Origin: Algoriphagus machipongonensis
GTDB lineage: Bacteria > Bacteroidota > Bacteroidia > Cytophagales > Cyclobacteriaceae
DNA: 64,000 nt
Assembly: GCF_000166275.1 (NCBI RefSeq)
Contig: NZ_CM001023.1
Location: 2,421,001 to 2,485,000, forward strand
Direction: 5' to 3'
The notes under the pieces were generated by a model that ran no database searches, was not told the DNA's origin, and saw only the letters and a program-made list of their open reading frames with translations. Made by a program: the position numbers and the translations under genes. Below, one piece after another: positions 26,373 to 35,643 of this stretch; positions within the stretch are counted from its first letter, which is position 1; each line of letters starts with the position of its first letter.

Positions 26373-27074
26373 ATGGATAGAAAAGGTTACCATAAAAAAT
26401 TTCCTGTAAAGAAAGCTTTTAACAGATTTACAGAATATTGGTTGACTGATGCCAGTTTTGGAGTTTTACTGTTAATTCTTCTGTTCACTGTCTTCGTATT
26501 ACCCATTCTTATTGAATATGGGAAGGTTCACATATTGTTCGTGAATGTAGTATTCTTGTTTTTGTTTTTTACCGGGATTTGGTCTTCACGGGAAAAGCTT
26601 TTGATTTTGCTTACCAGCTTATTGTTTTTTACTCAGTTAGGTTTGAGAATCCTTCGTTTTAGCTCTTTGGATTTTGAATTTTACCTATCCGAAAGGATTG
26701 TAGGTATACTTAATATGTTGGTGTTTATATTTCTGAATATTAGGCTTTTATTTAGAGATATGCAGGTGAATGTTTACAGGGTAATTGGAGCTATCAATGT
26801 GTATTTACTTTTAGCCATATTAGGAGCTTTCGTTTTTGAAATTATTCATTTGATCACGGGTTCAGGGATTGCAGGCTTAGATGAACTGGAAGGAATTGAT
26901 GAGGATTTTGCTGAATATATTTATTTCAGTTTGGTATCATTGACCACGGTAGGTTTCGGAGATATGTATCCCACTCAAGTGATGGCAAAGATGCTGTCTG
27001 TATTTTTATCTACTATTGGGATTTTGTATCCGGCAGTGGTGATTGCCAGGCTTGTAGGCGCAAGTAGAAACTAA
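26373..27074 (+). CDS. Two-TM-pore potassium channel family protein
   Basis: This 233-residue inner-membrane protein has about six hydrophobic segments: four or so in the first 150 residues, then a pore loop with the selectivity filter TTVGFGDMYP (residues about 191-200) and the inner helix. The arrangement resembles a small voltage-sensor-like or six-helix Ion_trans_2 channel without a cytoplasmic RCK/TrkA-N domain. It should pass K+. It is the last gene of the DinB-PhzF-channel operon and has no terminator that I can see. Confidence 0.9.
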   Translation: MDRKGYHKKFPVKKAFNRFTEYWLTDASFGVLLLILLFTVFVLPILIEYGKVHILFVNVVFLFLFFTGIWSSREKLLILLTSLLFFTQLGLRILRFSSLDFEFYLSERIVGILNMLVFIFLNIRLLFRDMQVNVYRVIGAINVYLLLAILGAFVFEIIHLITGSGIAGLDELEGIDEDFAEYIYFSLVSLTTVGFGDMYPTQVMAKMLSVFLSTIGILYPAVVIARLVGASRN

Positions 27075-27095
27075 TTCTTACATCATCCATTGGTG

Positions 27096-27103
27096 TAATT
27101 TTG
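27096..27103 (+). promoter_or_regulatory. Candidate -7 element TAATTTTG
   Basis: This 8-base site fits the Bacteroidota -7 consensus TAnnTTTG and lies 60 bases before the S10 peptidase gene. The matching -33 TTTG element is poor, so this is a candidate only. Confidence 0.4.
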
Positions 27104-27162
27104 AAGGGGAATTACTGGATCCAATTGTAGATTCAAGAATTGTAACCAATACCAACAACCTT

Positions 27163-28644
27163 ATGAGAAAAATTTACTTATCAACCTTGTTGATGCTTTG
27201 TATGGGGATTTCATGGGCGCAAACTGAGCGTCATATAGAAGTTGAGTCCAAAGTAGAAACAACCCACGAGACCACTATAAAGGGAAAAAAGGTTCCTTAC
27301 AAAGCAACTGCCGGAACGCAACCTGTTTGGAATGAAGATGGGATGCCGATTGCCTCTTTATTTTACACTTACTACGAGCGAACAGATATTTCTGATAAAA
27401 CCACTCGACCATTGGTGATTTCCTTCAATGGGGGGCCTGGTTCTGCTTCAATTTGGATGCATTTGGCCTATACTGGACCTGTAGTTTTAAATATTGATGA
27501 TGAAGGTTACCCAGTTCAACCGTATGGCACAAAGTCCAATCCCTATTCAATTTTGGATGTGGCAGACATCGTTTATGTTGATCCTGTGAATACTGGATAT
27601 TCTAGAATTGTAGATCCAGAAACACCGAGATCTACATTCTTTGGCATAAACCCAGATATCAAATACTTGGCTGACTGGGTAAATACTTTTGTTACCCGTC
27701 AAGAAAGATGGGCTTCACCTAAATATCTGATTGGCGAAAGCTATGGAACGACCCGAGTGGCAGGCTTAGTATCTCAACTTCAAAATGCTCATTGGATGTA
27801 TTTCAATGGGGTTATACTAGTATCTCCAACTGATATGGGAATAGAGAGAGGTGGACCGGTGAAAATGGCTAATTACTTACCGTATTATGCCGCTACTGCA
27901 TGGTACCATGAAGCACTTGATTCAGACTTACAAAGTCAGGACCTGGATGATTTTCTTCCTGAGGTGGAAGCCTTTACTATTGATGAATTATTGCCAGCCA
28001 TGGTAAAAGGAGGGAAATTGACGGCCTCTGAAAGGGATGCCATAGCAACGAAATTTGCTCATTATTCAGGCTTGAGTAAAGAAGTAGTTTTGGAACACAA
28101 CCTGATGATTCCTACAAGTTTTTTCTGGAAAGAGCTATTGCGAGATGAAGGAATGACTGTAGGTAGACTAGATAGTCGGTACAAAGGTTTCGATAGAGCA
28201 GGAACTGGTTCTAGACCCGATTTTGACCCTGCATTGACAGCTTGGAATCATGCCTTTGCTCCAGCTTTCAATATTTATGCAAAAGAAACATTAGAATACA
28301 ATACTGATTTGACTTACAATCTATTTGGGCCTGTTCATCCATGGGATAGATCTAATGAAAATACAGGATATGATCTAGCAACAGCGATGCGTCAAAATCC
28401 TTATTTACATGTAATGGTTCAGTCCGGCCTTTATGATGGAGGAACTGACTTCTTCAATGCAAAATATAGCCTTTGGCAGATGGATCCAGCAGGTAGAATG
28501 TCAGATAGAATCAGTTGGAAAGGTTACAGAAGTGGACATATGATGTACCTAAGAGCGGAAGATCTAGAAACATCTAATGAAGATATTAGAGTGTTTATTG
28601 AAAACTCAATGGTAGATTCTGAAACTCCAGCAAAGTATAATTGA
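27163..28644 (+). CDS. S10 family serine carboxypeptidase-like protein
   Basis: This 493-residue exported protein has a signal peptide ending GISWAQ. The alpha/beta-hydrolase fold of the S10 family is recognisable by FNGGPGSASIW, then GESYGT with nucleophile Ser193, then GLYDGGTDF carrying the Asp (near 426) and SGHMMYL carrying the His (near 463). The enzymes remove C-terminal residues at acid pH; bacterial members are common in proteolytic Bacteroidota. It is transcribed alone with a terminator after it. Substrate preference is not predictable. Confidence 0.93.
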   Translation: MRKIYLSTLLMLCMGISWAQTERHIEVESKVETTHETTIKGKKVPYKATAGTQPVWNEDGMPIASLFYTYYERTDISDKTTRPLVISFNGGPGSASIWMHLAYTGPVVLNIDDEGYPVQPYGTKSNPYSILDVADIVYVDPVNTGYSRIVDPETPRSTFFGINPDIKYLADWVNTFVTRQERWASPKYLIGESYGTTRVAGLVSQLQNAHWMYFNGVILVSPTDMGIERGGPVKMANYLPYYAATAWYHEALDSDLQSQDLDDFLPEVEAFTIDELLPAMVKGGKLTASERDAIATKFAHYSGLSKEVVLEHNLMIPTSFFWKELLRDEGMTVGRLDSRYKGFDRAGTGSRPDFDPALTAWNHAFAPAFNIYAKETLEYNTDLTYNLFGPVHPWDRSNENTGYDLATAMRQNPYLHVMVQSGLYDGGTDFFNAKYSLWQMDPAGRMSDRISWKGYRSGHMMYLRAEDLETSNEDIRVFIENSMVDSETPAKYN

Positions 28645-28661
28645 TACAATATATCTTATTC

Positions 28662-28694
28662 AAGGCCTTGAGGTAAATCTCAAGGCCTTTTTTC
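28662..28694. terminator. Bidirectional terminator between S10 and gluQ genes
   Basis: The 11-base stem aaggccttgag / ctcaaggcctt with a 6-base loop and T run separates two convergent genes. Confidence 0.9.
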
Positions 28695-29565
28695 ATATCA
28701 GAGCTTGAAACTCCTGGAAGCTTCGGATCGGTTGAGTAAATCCCAACCTTTGTCCTATTATTTGAAAAATGTCACTTGAGGTTTTACCTTCTTTTCGAAG
28801 AAATTGGATGGAATTGGCCCCACTTGATTTTGAGAGTTTTTTATTATTCGCATCCTTAATTAGCGGGTGATGATAGTAACTGATATTTTGAAAACTTGTA
28901 AGGTTCAAACTATCAGCAATTATTTTTTGGTTTAGGGAAGAGCTAAGCAAATCTAATCCTCGAACAATAAAATCTACTCCAAAATGTTCATCATCAACTA
29001 CTGAGGTTAATTGGTAGGATGGTAATTTATCTTTCTTTCTAACAATAAAGAAAGCCCCATTCTCTGGTATCGTAAAGGTGTTCTCTGTTTCTGGATAGGT
29101 TTTTATTTTAATAAAATCCGTATTGAAAGTGTTAAATCTCCAGGCTGTATCTGCTCGGTCCAGCGGTATTCTTCTATCTAAGCAATGACCCAAATAATAC
29201 CCTGAGGAATCTAATTGTTGGATTCTTTTTCGGCTACAGTCACAAGCGAAAATCTGTTTCTTCTTTCGGAGTTCCTCTAAAGCTTCCTGGTAGCTGTTTA
29301 TTCTATGGATTTGAGACCATTCTGATTCAAATTCTTTGACAGATCTAGGACCCAAATCATAAGAAATTTCCATAAAATCTAAAGTGTCAAAAATGTCTTG
29401 AACATATTCTTGACGAAAACGATCTCTATCCAAATCATCGATTCTAAGTAAAACCTTGGCTTGATTTCTTTCTGCTAGTACTTTGGTGACTAGAAAAGAA
29501 TAAAGGTTTCCCAAATGAAGGAAACCGCTAGGAGTAGGTGCGAACCGAGTTAGTTTAAAATCCAT
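28693..29565 (-). CDS. gluQ: Glutamyl-Q tRNA(Asp) synthetase-like protein
   Basis: This 290-residue truncated class I synthetase has only the catalytic half of glutamyl-tRNA synthetase. HIGH-like signature: APTPSGFLHLGN. The KMSKS-like motif is KKLSKSSGA. The zinc site pattern C-x-C (CDCSRK), Tyr and C (YYLGHCLD) is kept, as in GluQRS. Such enzymes attach glutamate to the queuosine base of tRNA(Asp), not to tRNA(Glu). No anticodon-binding domain is present, which supports this call over full GltX. It converges on the S10 peptidase gene. Confidence 0.92.
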   Translation of the reverse strand: MDFKLTRFAPTPSGFLHLGNLYSFLVTKVLAERNQAKVLLRIDDLDRDRFRQEYVQDIFDTLDFMEISYDLGPRSVKEFESEWSQIHRINSYQEALEELRKKKQIFACDCSRKRIQQLDSSGYYLGHCLDRRIPLDRADTAWRFNTFNTDFIKIKTYPETENTFTIPENGAFFIVRKKDKLPSYQLTSVVDDEHFGVDFIVRGLDLLSSSLNQKIIADSLNLTSFQNISYYHHPLIKDANNKKLSKSSGANSIQFLRKEGKTSSDIFQIIGQRLGFTQPIRSFQEFQALI

Positions 29566-29601
29566 TCCAGCAAATTAGTTAGATTCACAAAAATAATATC
29601 T

Positions 29602-30267
29602 ATGAAAATCTCAATTCTATTTCTTTTTTGTGGCCTTTTCCTTTACTCCTGTGGAGAAGGGGAAAAGAAAGCTCCAGAGACAGGCTCAGAACTCGTTAGT
29701 CAATCGATTCAATTTCATGATCCGAATGGTATTTGGTCTTCACTAGATGCTACATTCGTAATTGAAGATAGCCTTCCTCCTGGCAGGGATTCCAGATCTT
29801 ATTTCTTCAGTCTGGATAACTCTCGATCCTTTTTAAGTTATTCTATAGAGGGTTTGGAGTTTGAGGTTGAAAATGATTCTGTAAAAGTTTTGAATGGAGA
29901 AATGGCAGAGGAAAGAGCTTTGAGAATGAGGAATTATTATTCTTATCTCTGGGGTTTGCCTATGAAATTAGCGGATCCAGGAACAGAAATCGAAAAAGAA
30001 ATCCAAGAGGAAGTTTTGAATGGTAAAACTTACTTAGTGGCTCGGGTTCCATATGAAAAGGATGTTTGGTACTTCTATTTTGATCCCGAAACGTATGCCA
30101 TGGAGGCATATAAATTTTACCAAGACGAGGCTAACCTCAAAGGAGAGATTATTTATCTGGAAGGCTTGGTAAACTATAAAGGGCTGAAAATCCCCGCGAA
30201 TAGAACATGGTATAGAACTGAAATAGATGAGTTTTTGGCAACTGACATGTTACAAGAAATTAAATGA
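29602..30267 (+). CDS. Lipoprotein, DUF6503-like
   Basis: This 221-residue lipoprotein has its signal end at LFLYSC, followed by GEGEKK. The mature part is beta-rich: SQSIQFHDPNGIWSSL, strands with Phe/Tyr, and a MEAYKFYQDEANLKGE block. The IQFHDPNGxW opening resembles a family of Bacteroidota lipoproteins labelled DUF6503; I give this as a likely, not certain, match. The mature protein may bind lipid-like or aromatic ligands, by analogy with other LolA/LppX-like folds; that is inference. It is divergent from gluQ by 36 bases. Confidence 0.78.
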   Translation: MKISILFLFCGLFLYSCGEGEKKAPETGSELVSQSIQFHDPNGIWSSLDATFVIEDSLPPGRDSRSYFFSLDNSRSFLSYSIEGLEFEVENDSVKVLNGEMAEERALRMRNYYSYLWGLPMKLADPGTEIEKEIQEEVLNGKTYLVARVPYEKDVWYFYFDPETYAMEAYKFYQDEANLKGEIIYLEGLVNYKGLKIPANRTWYRTEIDEFLATDMLQEIK

Positions 30268-30339
30268 TAGCAAATGCTTAAGGTTCTTTAACTGCTCCAA
30301 TTTCTACTTTAAGACATTCTGGGCTAATTTTCGATCCTA

Positions 30340-31071
30340 ATGAAATCAATCCTTCTACTATTATTTTTCCTAGCTTCAGCTACTATGTCTTTTGGGCAGG
30401 TGTCTTATTCTGGAAACATCCTTGATGCAAATGATAAAACTTATTTGGAAGGGGTTGCTGTGCAAGTATTAGGAAAGGCAGCAGCAGATACAACGAATAA
30501 CCGTGGGTATTTTAATGTTTTGGCCGAGGAAGGAGATACACTATTCATTAGTTTCCCAGGATTTTTAGAACAACGCATCAAATTAACCCAAGAGCGATTT
30601 CTGCAATTACAGATTCAGGATCGAGCTAAATTATTGCCCACTTTTGAAGTAAAGGCAGAGCCCTATTCATTCCGATTCAAAAATGGTAAGTTGGTTTTGG
30701 TTGACCCTAATGAAGAGAAACCTGGAAGCAGTCAAGGTCAAATATCAGCAGGTTATAGAGATTCTCCTGAAGGTGGGGTTGCAATAGCTGGTGTGCTTTC
30801 CTATTTCACTAAAAAGTCAAAAAACGCTAGAGAATACGCAAAAAAACAAGAGTTTTTGAAAAGAAGAGAAGGTTACCTGGAGATCGTTAACTCAGATTCG
30901 TTGAAAGTATTATTACGAGAAGAGTATTCGATCACGAAAGAAGAATGGGATCCTTTGATTATCAAATTCAATGAAATGCATGCCCATCATCAATTTTTAG
31001 ATTGGTCAAGCGAAAAGGTTTATGCGAGGCTAAAAGAGTTTATAGAATGGGAAAAAGACTGGTCAAATTAA
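30340..31071 (+). CDS. Exported protein with carboxypeptidase-regulatory-like domain
   Basis: This 243-residue protein has a cleavable signal (SATMSFGQ). Residues 22-100 form a CarboxypepD_reg-like beta-sandwich (GNILDANDKTYLEGVAVQVLG, NNRGYFNVLAEEGDTLFISFPGF), the domain that precedes TonB-dependent receptors in this phylum but here stands alone. The rest is charged and helical. It overlaps the convergent DUF4442 gene by 4 bases. It may be a periplasmic or outer-membrane-associated factor; no enzyme motif is seen. Confidence 0.85.
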   Translation: MKSILLLLFFLASATMSFGQVSYSGNILDANDKTYLEGVAVQVLGKAAADTTNNRGYFNVLAEEGDTLFISFPGFLEQRIKLTQERFLQLQIQDRAKLLPTFEVKAEPYSFRFKNGKLVLVDPNEEKPGSSQGQISAGYRDSPEGGVAIAGVLSYFTKKSKNAREYAKKQEFLKRREGYLEIVNSDSLKVLLREEYSITKEEWDPLIIKFNEMHAHHQFLDWSSEKVYARLKEFIEWEKDWSN

Positions 31072-31574
31072 GCCTTTCTTTTAAATGACCAGGTGATATA
31101 AAATTTTGCCACCACATCACCATTGGGGTTTCTACCCGTAGAGACAGTCGTCAGCTTATTGGTATCATTTACCTTTAATTGATCAATCATTTCAAATAAT
31201 TCACTCCCTTGTTCACAGGTAAGCGTGATTTTTTGATTGGCCTTTTTATGAAATTCAGCTTTAAAATCTACTACCAACATGCTAAAACTCCCTTTACCTG
31301 CTATTGCCAGCTGACATAATAGCCCTGTACTCAATTCACCTGCTCCTGCCAAAGCAGCAAAATAAATAGACTTAAATGGGTTTTTACTTCGCCAAAAATA
31401 GGGGATAGTGACTATGCACTTTTCTGAATCCAATGACTTTACCCGTAACCTCCAAAATATTGCCGAGGGCAATTTTGCTAGCATTCCCAACCAAAAATAG
31501 AATGGGCTTCTCATTTTTGTCTGGTAAGCTTGAGCAATTGGGTTTAATTTTGGATCAGGTTTTTTAGAGCTCAT
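31068..31574 (-). CDS. DUF4442 hotdog-fold thioesterase-like protein
   Basis: This 168-residue cytoplasmic protein belongs to DUF4442, a hotdog-fold family related to acyl-CoA thioesterases and YiiD-like proteins. Recognisable stretches are VTIPYFWRSKNPFKSIYFAALAGAGELSTGLL in the central strand-helix core (seen here in parts) and a tail of short strands. The catalytic acid is not obvious. It converges with the carboxypeptidase-regulatory protein gene (4-base overlap) and is divergent from the M48 gene. Confidence 0.88.
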   Translation of the reverse strand: MSSKKPDPKLNPIAQAYQTKMRSPFYFWLGMLAKLPSAIFWRLRVKSLDSEKCIVTIPYFWRSKNPFKSIYFAALAGAGELSTGLLCQLAIAGKGSFSMLVVDFKAEFHKKANQKITLTCEQGSELFEMIDQLKVNDTNKLTTVSTGRNPNGDVVAKFYITWSFKRKA

Positions 31575-31667
31575 TAGTGAATTGATTTGAAATCAAATTA
31601 GTGAAAAATATTAGACAAAAAACTTTGGTACTCAATTTGGAATTATATTTAAAAAACGACCAACAAA

Positions 31668-32465
31668 ATGAAAAAGTTAATAATACTATTGGGGATCGGA
31701 ATGCTGGTTTATGCATGTGCGAAAGTCCCTTTAACTGGTAGATCACAACTGGCACTTGTGTCAAATGAAGAAATTCAGCCCTTAGTAAATGAACAATATG
31801 ACCAAGTGCTGACCGAAGCCAAGGTGGTTACATCAACGGCTGACGGGCAAAAAATTCTCAAAGTGGGGAACAGAATGGCTAAGGCCGTAGAGGAATATTT
31901 AGTGTCAGAAGGATACGGTGAACTTGCAGAAGACTTTGCTTGGGAATTTAATCTTCTGGAAAGTGATCAAGTAAATGCTTGGTGTATGCCGGGTGGTAAA
32001 GTGGCCTTTTACACTGGGATTATGCCAATCACTCAAACTGAAACTGGTATTGCAGTAGTAATGGGGCATGAAATAGCCCATGCAGTAGCTGCTCACTCTA
32101 GAGAAAGAATGTCTAACGGTTTGGTGGCCAATTTCGGAGTAAGTTTACTTTCTTCAGCGATTGGTCAAAACCCTACCTTAACTCAACAGATTTTTCTTCA
32201 GTCTGTGGGTATTGGTAGTGAATTAGGAATGCTTAGTTTCTCGAGAAAGCATGAGTCAGAAGCAGATAGATTAGGTTTGACTTTTATGGCTTTAGCTGGC
32301 TATGACCCTAGAGAAGCACCCATTTTTTGGGAAAGAATGCAAGCACAAAGTGAGGGAGGTGCAAGACCACCAGAATTTCTTTCCACACACCCAGACCCTA
32401 ACAATAGAATTAAAAAGCTAAATGGCTGGATGCCTGAAGCGCTCAAGTATTACCAAGGTCAATAA
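31668..32465 (+). CDS. M48 family metallopeptidase lipoprotein (BepA/LoiP-like)
   Basis: This 265-residue lipoprotein (VYAC lipobox, Cys17) has the zinc motif HEIAH, with the third ligand Glu in ESEADRLGL. A PLTGRSQLALV stretch after the lipobox is typical of the group of small outer-membrane M48 proteases that includes LoiP and Oma1-like proteins. It probably degrades or helps fold outer-membrane proteins in the periplasm. Length fits the catalytic domain alone, without the TPR part of BepA. A terminator directly follows. Confidence 0.94.
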   Translation: MKKLIILLGIGMLVYACAKVPLTGRSQLALVSNEEIQPLVNEQYDQVLTEAKVVTSTADGQKILKVGNRMAKAVEEYLVSEGYGELAEDFAWEFNLLESDQVNAWCMPGGKVAFYTGIMPITQTETGIAVVMGHEIAHAVAAHSRERMSNGLVANFGVSLLSSAIGQNPTLTQQIFLQSVGIGSELGMLSFSRKHESEADRLGLTFMALAGYDPREAPIFWERMQAQSEGGARPPEFLSTHPDPNNRIKKLNGWMPEALKYYQGQ

Positions 32466-32473
32466 ATAAAGAG

Positions 32474-32508
32474 AAAATGCCCGGAAAGTTAATTCCGGGC
32501 ATTTTTTA
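32474..32508. terminator. Bidirectional terminator
   Basis: The 13-base perfect stem aaaatgcccggaa / ttccgggcatttt with T run lies between the M48 peptidase and the convergent exonuclease genes. Confidence 0.9.
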
Positions 32509-33309
32509 TTTGTTAAATCCTCTCAGTTTAACCTGAGTAAGCTTCCTTTTAGTATCCAAAGGAAAATCTCCTCGCATCATCCAATCATAATAACCAGGTT
32601 CTTCTTTAAAAACCTGTTCGATTGGTTTTCCTTTATGTTTTCCAAAGTTGAAAACTTCTTCACCCTGGCTATTGAAAATAAATCTACCGGCAAGATCCAC
32701 CATTTTTTCATTTACTAAATCATGGATTTTTTTCATGTCATTTTCGAATACACCAAGTTTGTTTCCTTGGAGGTCGATCGCTTCCTCTCCGTTGTATCGC
32801 TCCACTTGTGAAATAAAAACATCCATCGTGGCAAGAGTATCTGCCTCAGCACTGTGTGCATTCTCAAGCGTTTTTCCACAGTAAAATTTATAGGCTGCCG
32901 TAAGATTCCTTTTTTCCATCATGTGGAAAATTTTCTGAGCATCAAGAAGGTTTCTTTTATCTAGCTCAAATTCAATACCCGCTCTTAGAAATTCTTCTAC
33001 AAGCAAGGGGATGTCATATTTCAAAACATTGAACCCCGATAAATCGGAACCACCGATAAATTGGTAAACCTCTTTAGCAATGTCTTTAAAGCTAGGTTCA
33101 TCTTTGAGGTCTTTATCATATAGTCCATGAATTAAAGATGCTTCTAGAGGAATAGGTACTCCTGGGTTTACTCTCCTAGTATAAATTTCTTGCCCTCCAT
33201 CAATTTTCAGTTTTACGATTGATATTTCAACAATTCTGTCTGTTGAAATATTGGTGCCTGTGGCCTCCAAATCAAAAAATGCGATGGAGTTCTTAAGATT
33301 TAATTTCAT
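32506..33309 (-). CDS. DnaQ-like 3'-5' exonuclease with C-terminal quorum-sensor-like DUF3820 domain
   Basis: This is a 267-residue protein. The N-terminal 170 residues form an exonuclease domain of the Pol III epsilon type: Asp13 and Glu15 in FFDLEATG, then VEISIVKL, DLSGFNVLKYD and a C-terminal His/Asp block (HSAEADTLATMD). The C-terminal part has FGKHKGKPIEQV and W-MMRGDFP, the DUF3820 signature often fused to such nucleases. It probably proofreads or degrades single-stranded DNA or RNA, but it is a stand-alone enzyme. It is the downstream neighbour of mpl on the same strand with about 57 bases between. Confidence 0.9.
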   Translation of the reverse strand: MKLNLKNSIAFFDLEATGTNISTDRIVEISIVKLKIDGGQEIYTRRVNPGVPIPLEASLIHGLYDKDLKDEPSFKDIAKEVYQFIGGSDLSGFNVLKYDIPLLVEEFLRAGIEFELDKRNLLDAQKIFHMMEKRNLTAAYKFYCGKTLENAHSAEADTLATMDVFISQVERYNGEEAIDLQGNKLGVFENDMKKIHDLVNEKMVDLAGRFIFNSQGEEVFNFGKHKGKPIEQVFKEEPGYYDWMMRGDFPLDTKRKLTQVKLRGFNK

Positions 33310-33366
33310 TTTTTTGTTTCGTTTTATTGAAGCTCTTTGACTTTTAAGGTGCTTTCAATCCTTAAT

Positions 33367-34722
33367 TTACTTGAATTTTGCTTTCAATTCTCCTAATTCC
33401 ATATTGTCGTAGCTTCCGGAGGACATTAATAAGAGGTTGCTATTGGAATAATCTTGGTTTAATAAAAACTCTTTCAAGTCTTTACTATCGGTAAATAGTA
33501 TTAAATCCTCTCTTTTAAATCCATCACGAAGTGTCTCTTCATCCATTAGCTCTAATTTTTTAAGAGCAGCTGCATGGGGATTTAAATAAATCACTGCGAT
33601 GTCAGCGGCATCCATGGTACCTTCATAATTAGGAAGGAATTCCTTGTTTAAAGATGAATAAGTATGAAGCTCCTGTACTGCGATTAATTTTCGTTCAGGA
33701 AATTGAGATTTTACTGCATTTGCTGTTGCTTGAAGTTTGGAAGGCGCATGAGCAAAATCTCTGTAAAGACAAGCGTTTTCATTTCCTGCAATCAGCTCCT
33801 GTCTTTTTGCAGCTCCTGAGAATTTTTGGATGGAAGTGTAAAACTGCTCTTTGCTAAGTCCTAATGAACTACAAACATCCATGGCGCCTTGTAAATTTTG
33901 AAGATTATGCTCTCCAAAAATTTGGATAGGAATCAGTCCATTTTCTGTTTTTAGAAAGGTCTTTCCACTATCAATGATTGCAGGGTGCGCTTGGTAAGAA
34001 GTCTTTTGAGCTTCAATATCAACTTTTTCTGCTGCTGATTTGACTAACTTATCTGATTCACAAAAGATCAATTCACCCTTTTTTGGTGTTTTCTCCATTA
34101 AATCGCTGAATTGATTTTTATACTCTTCAAAATCAGGAAAAACATTGAAATGATCCCAAGCAATTCCGCTGACCAAAACAATGTCATGTTTATAATGAAA
34201 GAATTTCGGTGTACGGTCTAGTGGAGAAGTCAAATATTCATCTCCTTCGATAATTATTACAGGCGCATCTGATAGACGCACCATCAAATCAAAACCACTG
34301 ATTTGAGCTCCTACTAGATAGTCAAAATCGACCCCTTGATCCTTCAAGACGTGCAAGATGATGGAAGTAATGGAGGTTTTGCCATGCGAACCAGCAATGA
34401 CAACTCTTTTTTTATTCTTGCTTTGTTCGTAGATAAATTCCGGAAAAGAATAGACAGGGATTCCAAGTTCTTGCGCTTTTAGCAATTCTGGGTTGTCAAT
34501 TCTAGCATGCATTCCCAAGATTATTCCATCCAGGTCAGCATGGATTTTTTCGGGATACCAGCCATAGTCTTTCGGTAAAATATTGGCTTTCTCAAGCCTT
34601 GATCGGGAAGGTTCATATATTTCATCATCCGACCCAGTGACATGATAGCCTTTTTTTACCAATGCCAAAGCAAGATTATGCATGACGGCACCACCTATGG
34701 CGATGAAGTGATAATTTTTCAT
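33367..34722 (-). CDS. mpl: UDP-N-acetylmuramate:murein peptide ligase
   Basis: This 451-residue Mur-family ligase attaches the recycled tripeptide L-Ala-gamma-D-Glu-meso-DAP to UDP-MurNAc. Domain order: Rossmann-like N-terminal domain (FIAIGGAVMHNLALAL), central ATP-binding domain with GSHGKTSITSI and EGDEYLTS, and C-terminal domain with the DFAHAPSKLQATANAV block. GISGTFMG is replaced by the GAVMHNLA form, and the DFAHHP/DFAHAP block is characteristic of Mpl rather than MurC. It indicates peptidoglycan recycling. No other recycling gene is in the window. Confidence 0.93.
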   Translation of the reverse strand: MKNYHFIAIGGAVMHNLALALVKKGYHVTGSDDEIYEPSRSRLEKANILPKDYGWYPEKIHADLDGIILGMHARIDNPELLKAQELGIPVYSFPEFIYEQSKNKKRVVIAGSHGKTSITSIILHVLKDQGVDFDYLVGAQISGFDLMVRLSDAPVIIIEGDEYLTSPLDRTPKFFHYKHDIVLVSGIAWDHFNVFPDFEEYKNQFSDLMEKTPKKGELIFCESDKLVKSAAEKVDIEAQKTSYQAHPAIIDSGKTFLKTENGLIPIQIFGEHNLQNLQGAMDVCSSLGLSKEQFYTSIQKFSGAAKRQELIAGNENACLYRDFAHAPSKLQATANAVKSQFPERKLIAVQELHTYSSLNKEFLPNYEGTMDAADIAVIYLNPHAAALKKLELMDEETLRDGFKREDLILFTDSKDLKEFLLNQDYSNSNLLLMSSGSYDNMELGELKAKFK

Positions 34723-34857
34723 AGAGGTTGGTTTAGCTTTCTAATATATTCCAAACTTAAAAATAAAACTTGGGTGCTTTGAACATAACGATTCATAATT
34801 GAAACAATTTTTTGAGGGCGGTACATTTTGGCTATTTTCAGCTTTTATTTGCATTAT

Positions 34858-35541
34858 ATGTTAGACGATAAATATGCCTACCTATGTCTTGCTTTGATGT
34901 ATTTGATAGCATGGGCGATAGTGTTTTGGAAAAACCCTTGGAGAAAAGGGATGCTGAAGGTGGGCATAGCCGGAGGATTGATGGGGATGATTGCCGAAGT
35001 CTGGTATTTTCGAGATTATTGGAGGCCTCCAACTCTTTTTGGTATTGGAATAGTAGGTATTGAAGATTATATCATTGGCTTCGCACTGTTTGGAGTAGGG
35101 GGCTACATTTATTCCTCTTTTAGCAAAAGGGAGATTGATTATAACCGAACGTCCAAACCCGTGACTTGGGAGTTTTGGTATTTATTTTTAGGGGCATGTG
35201 TGCTTTTAAGTATCTTTACTATTGGATTTGGAATCCACTCCGGATATGTGACATTTCTTATCTTTTTTGCCATTTCTATCTTTATTTGGACGAAAAGACC
35301 TGACTTGATAAGAGTTTCACTGATTTCTGCATTCGCTACTTTAGCCATTACGCTGATTATCTATTATATCAATTTCAATGTTTTATTCCCTCATTTCTGG
35401 GATGAGTATGGAATGTTGGATGAGCCATTCTTGGGTGTGAAATTCTTTAATATTCCCTTTTCAGAGATGGTATGGCATTTTTCTTGGGCGATGTTGTGTA
35501 GCATGTTTCGAGGATATCGAAATGGCGTTTATTATAAATAA
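34858..35541 (+). CDS. Lycopene-cyclase-domain-like membrane protein
   Basis: This 227-residue membrane protein has about seven hydrophobic helices. I choose ATG 34858; a TTG ten codons upstream is open too. Two similar halves each end in a short loop, GIGIVGIEDYIIGF and FFNIPFSEMVWHF. The PxE(E/D)- and GI-x-x-ED-like elements resemble the repeated motif of heterodimeric/CarR-type lycopene cyclases (CrtYcd), which cyclise lycopene ends. The match is partial and no carotenoid genes flank it, so a different substrate or a structural role is possible. Confidence 0.72.
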   Translation: MLDDKYAYLCLALMYLIAWAIVFWKNPWRKGMLKVGIAGGLMGMIAEVWYFRDYWRPPTLFGIGIVGIEDYIIGFALFGVGGYIYSSFSKREIDYNRTSKPVTWEFWYLFLGACVLLSIFTIGFGIHSGYVTFLIFFAISIFIWTKRPDLIRVSLISAFATLAITLIIYYINFNVLFPHFWDEYGMLDEPFLGVKFFNIPFSEMVWHFSWAMLCSMFRGYRNGVYYK

Positions 35542-35615
35542 AAATATATTGTTCCGAGGCTTGATTTTTGAGGCTTAGGAATGTTGATAAGTTTGGTAAA
35601 ACTTGTTTAAAACTC

Positions 35616-35638
35616 ATGGCCGGAAGGCCATACATTTG
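35616..35638 (+). promoter_or_regulatory. dnaB upstream inverted repeat and TACATTTG box
   Basis: The hairpin ATGGCC-GGAA-GGCCAT (35616-35631) abuts and slightly overlaps TACATTTG (35631-35638), a full match to the Bacteroidota -7 consensus. The dnaB ATG is at 35644. The -33 element is not well placed, so this may be an operator/promoter or a hairpin in the 5' leader. Confidence 0.4.
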
Positions 35639-35643
35639 TTAAT

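Noticed and set aside
27075..27162. Full Bacteroidota promoter before the S10 gene
   Set aside because: Only the -7 element fits; the -33 TTTG is missing at the usual distance, so I list only a candidate box.
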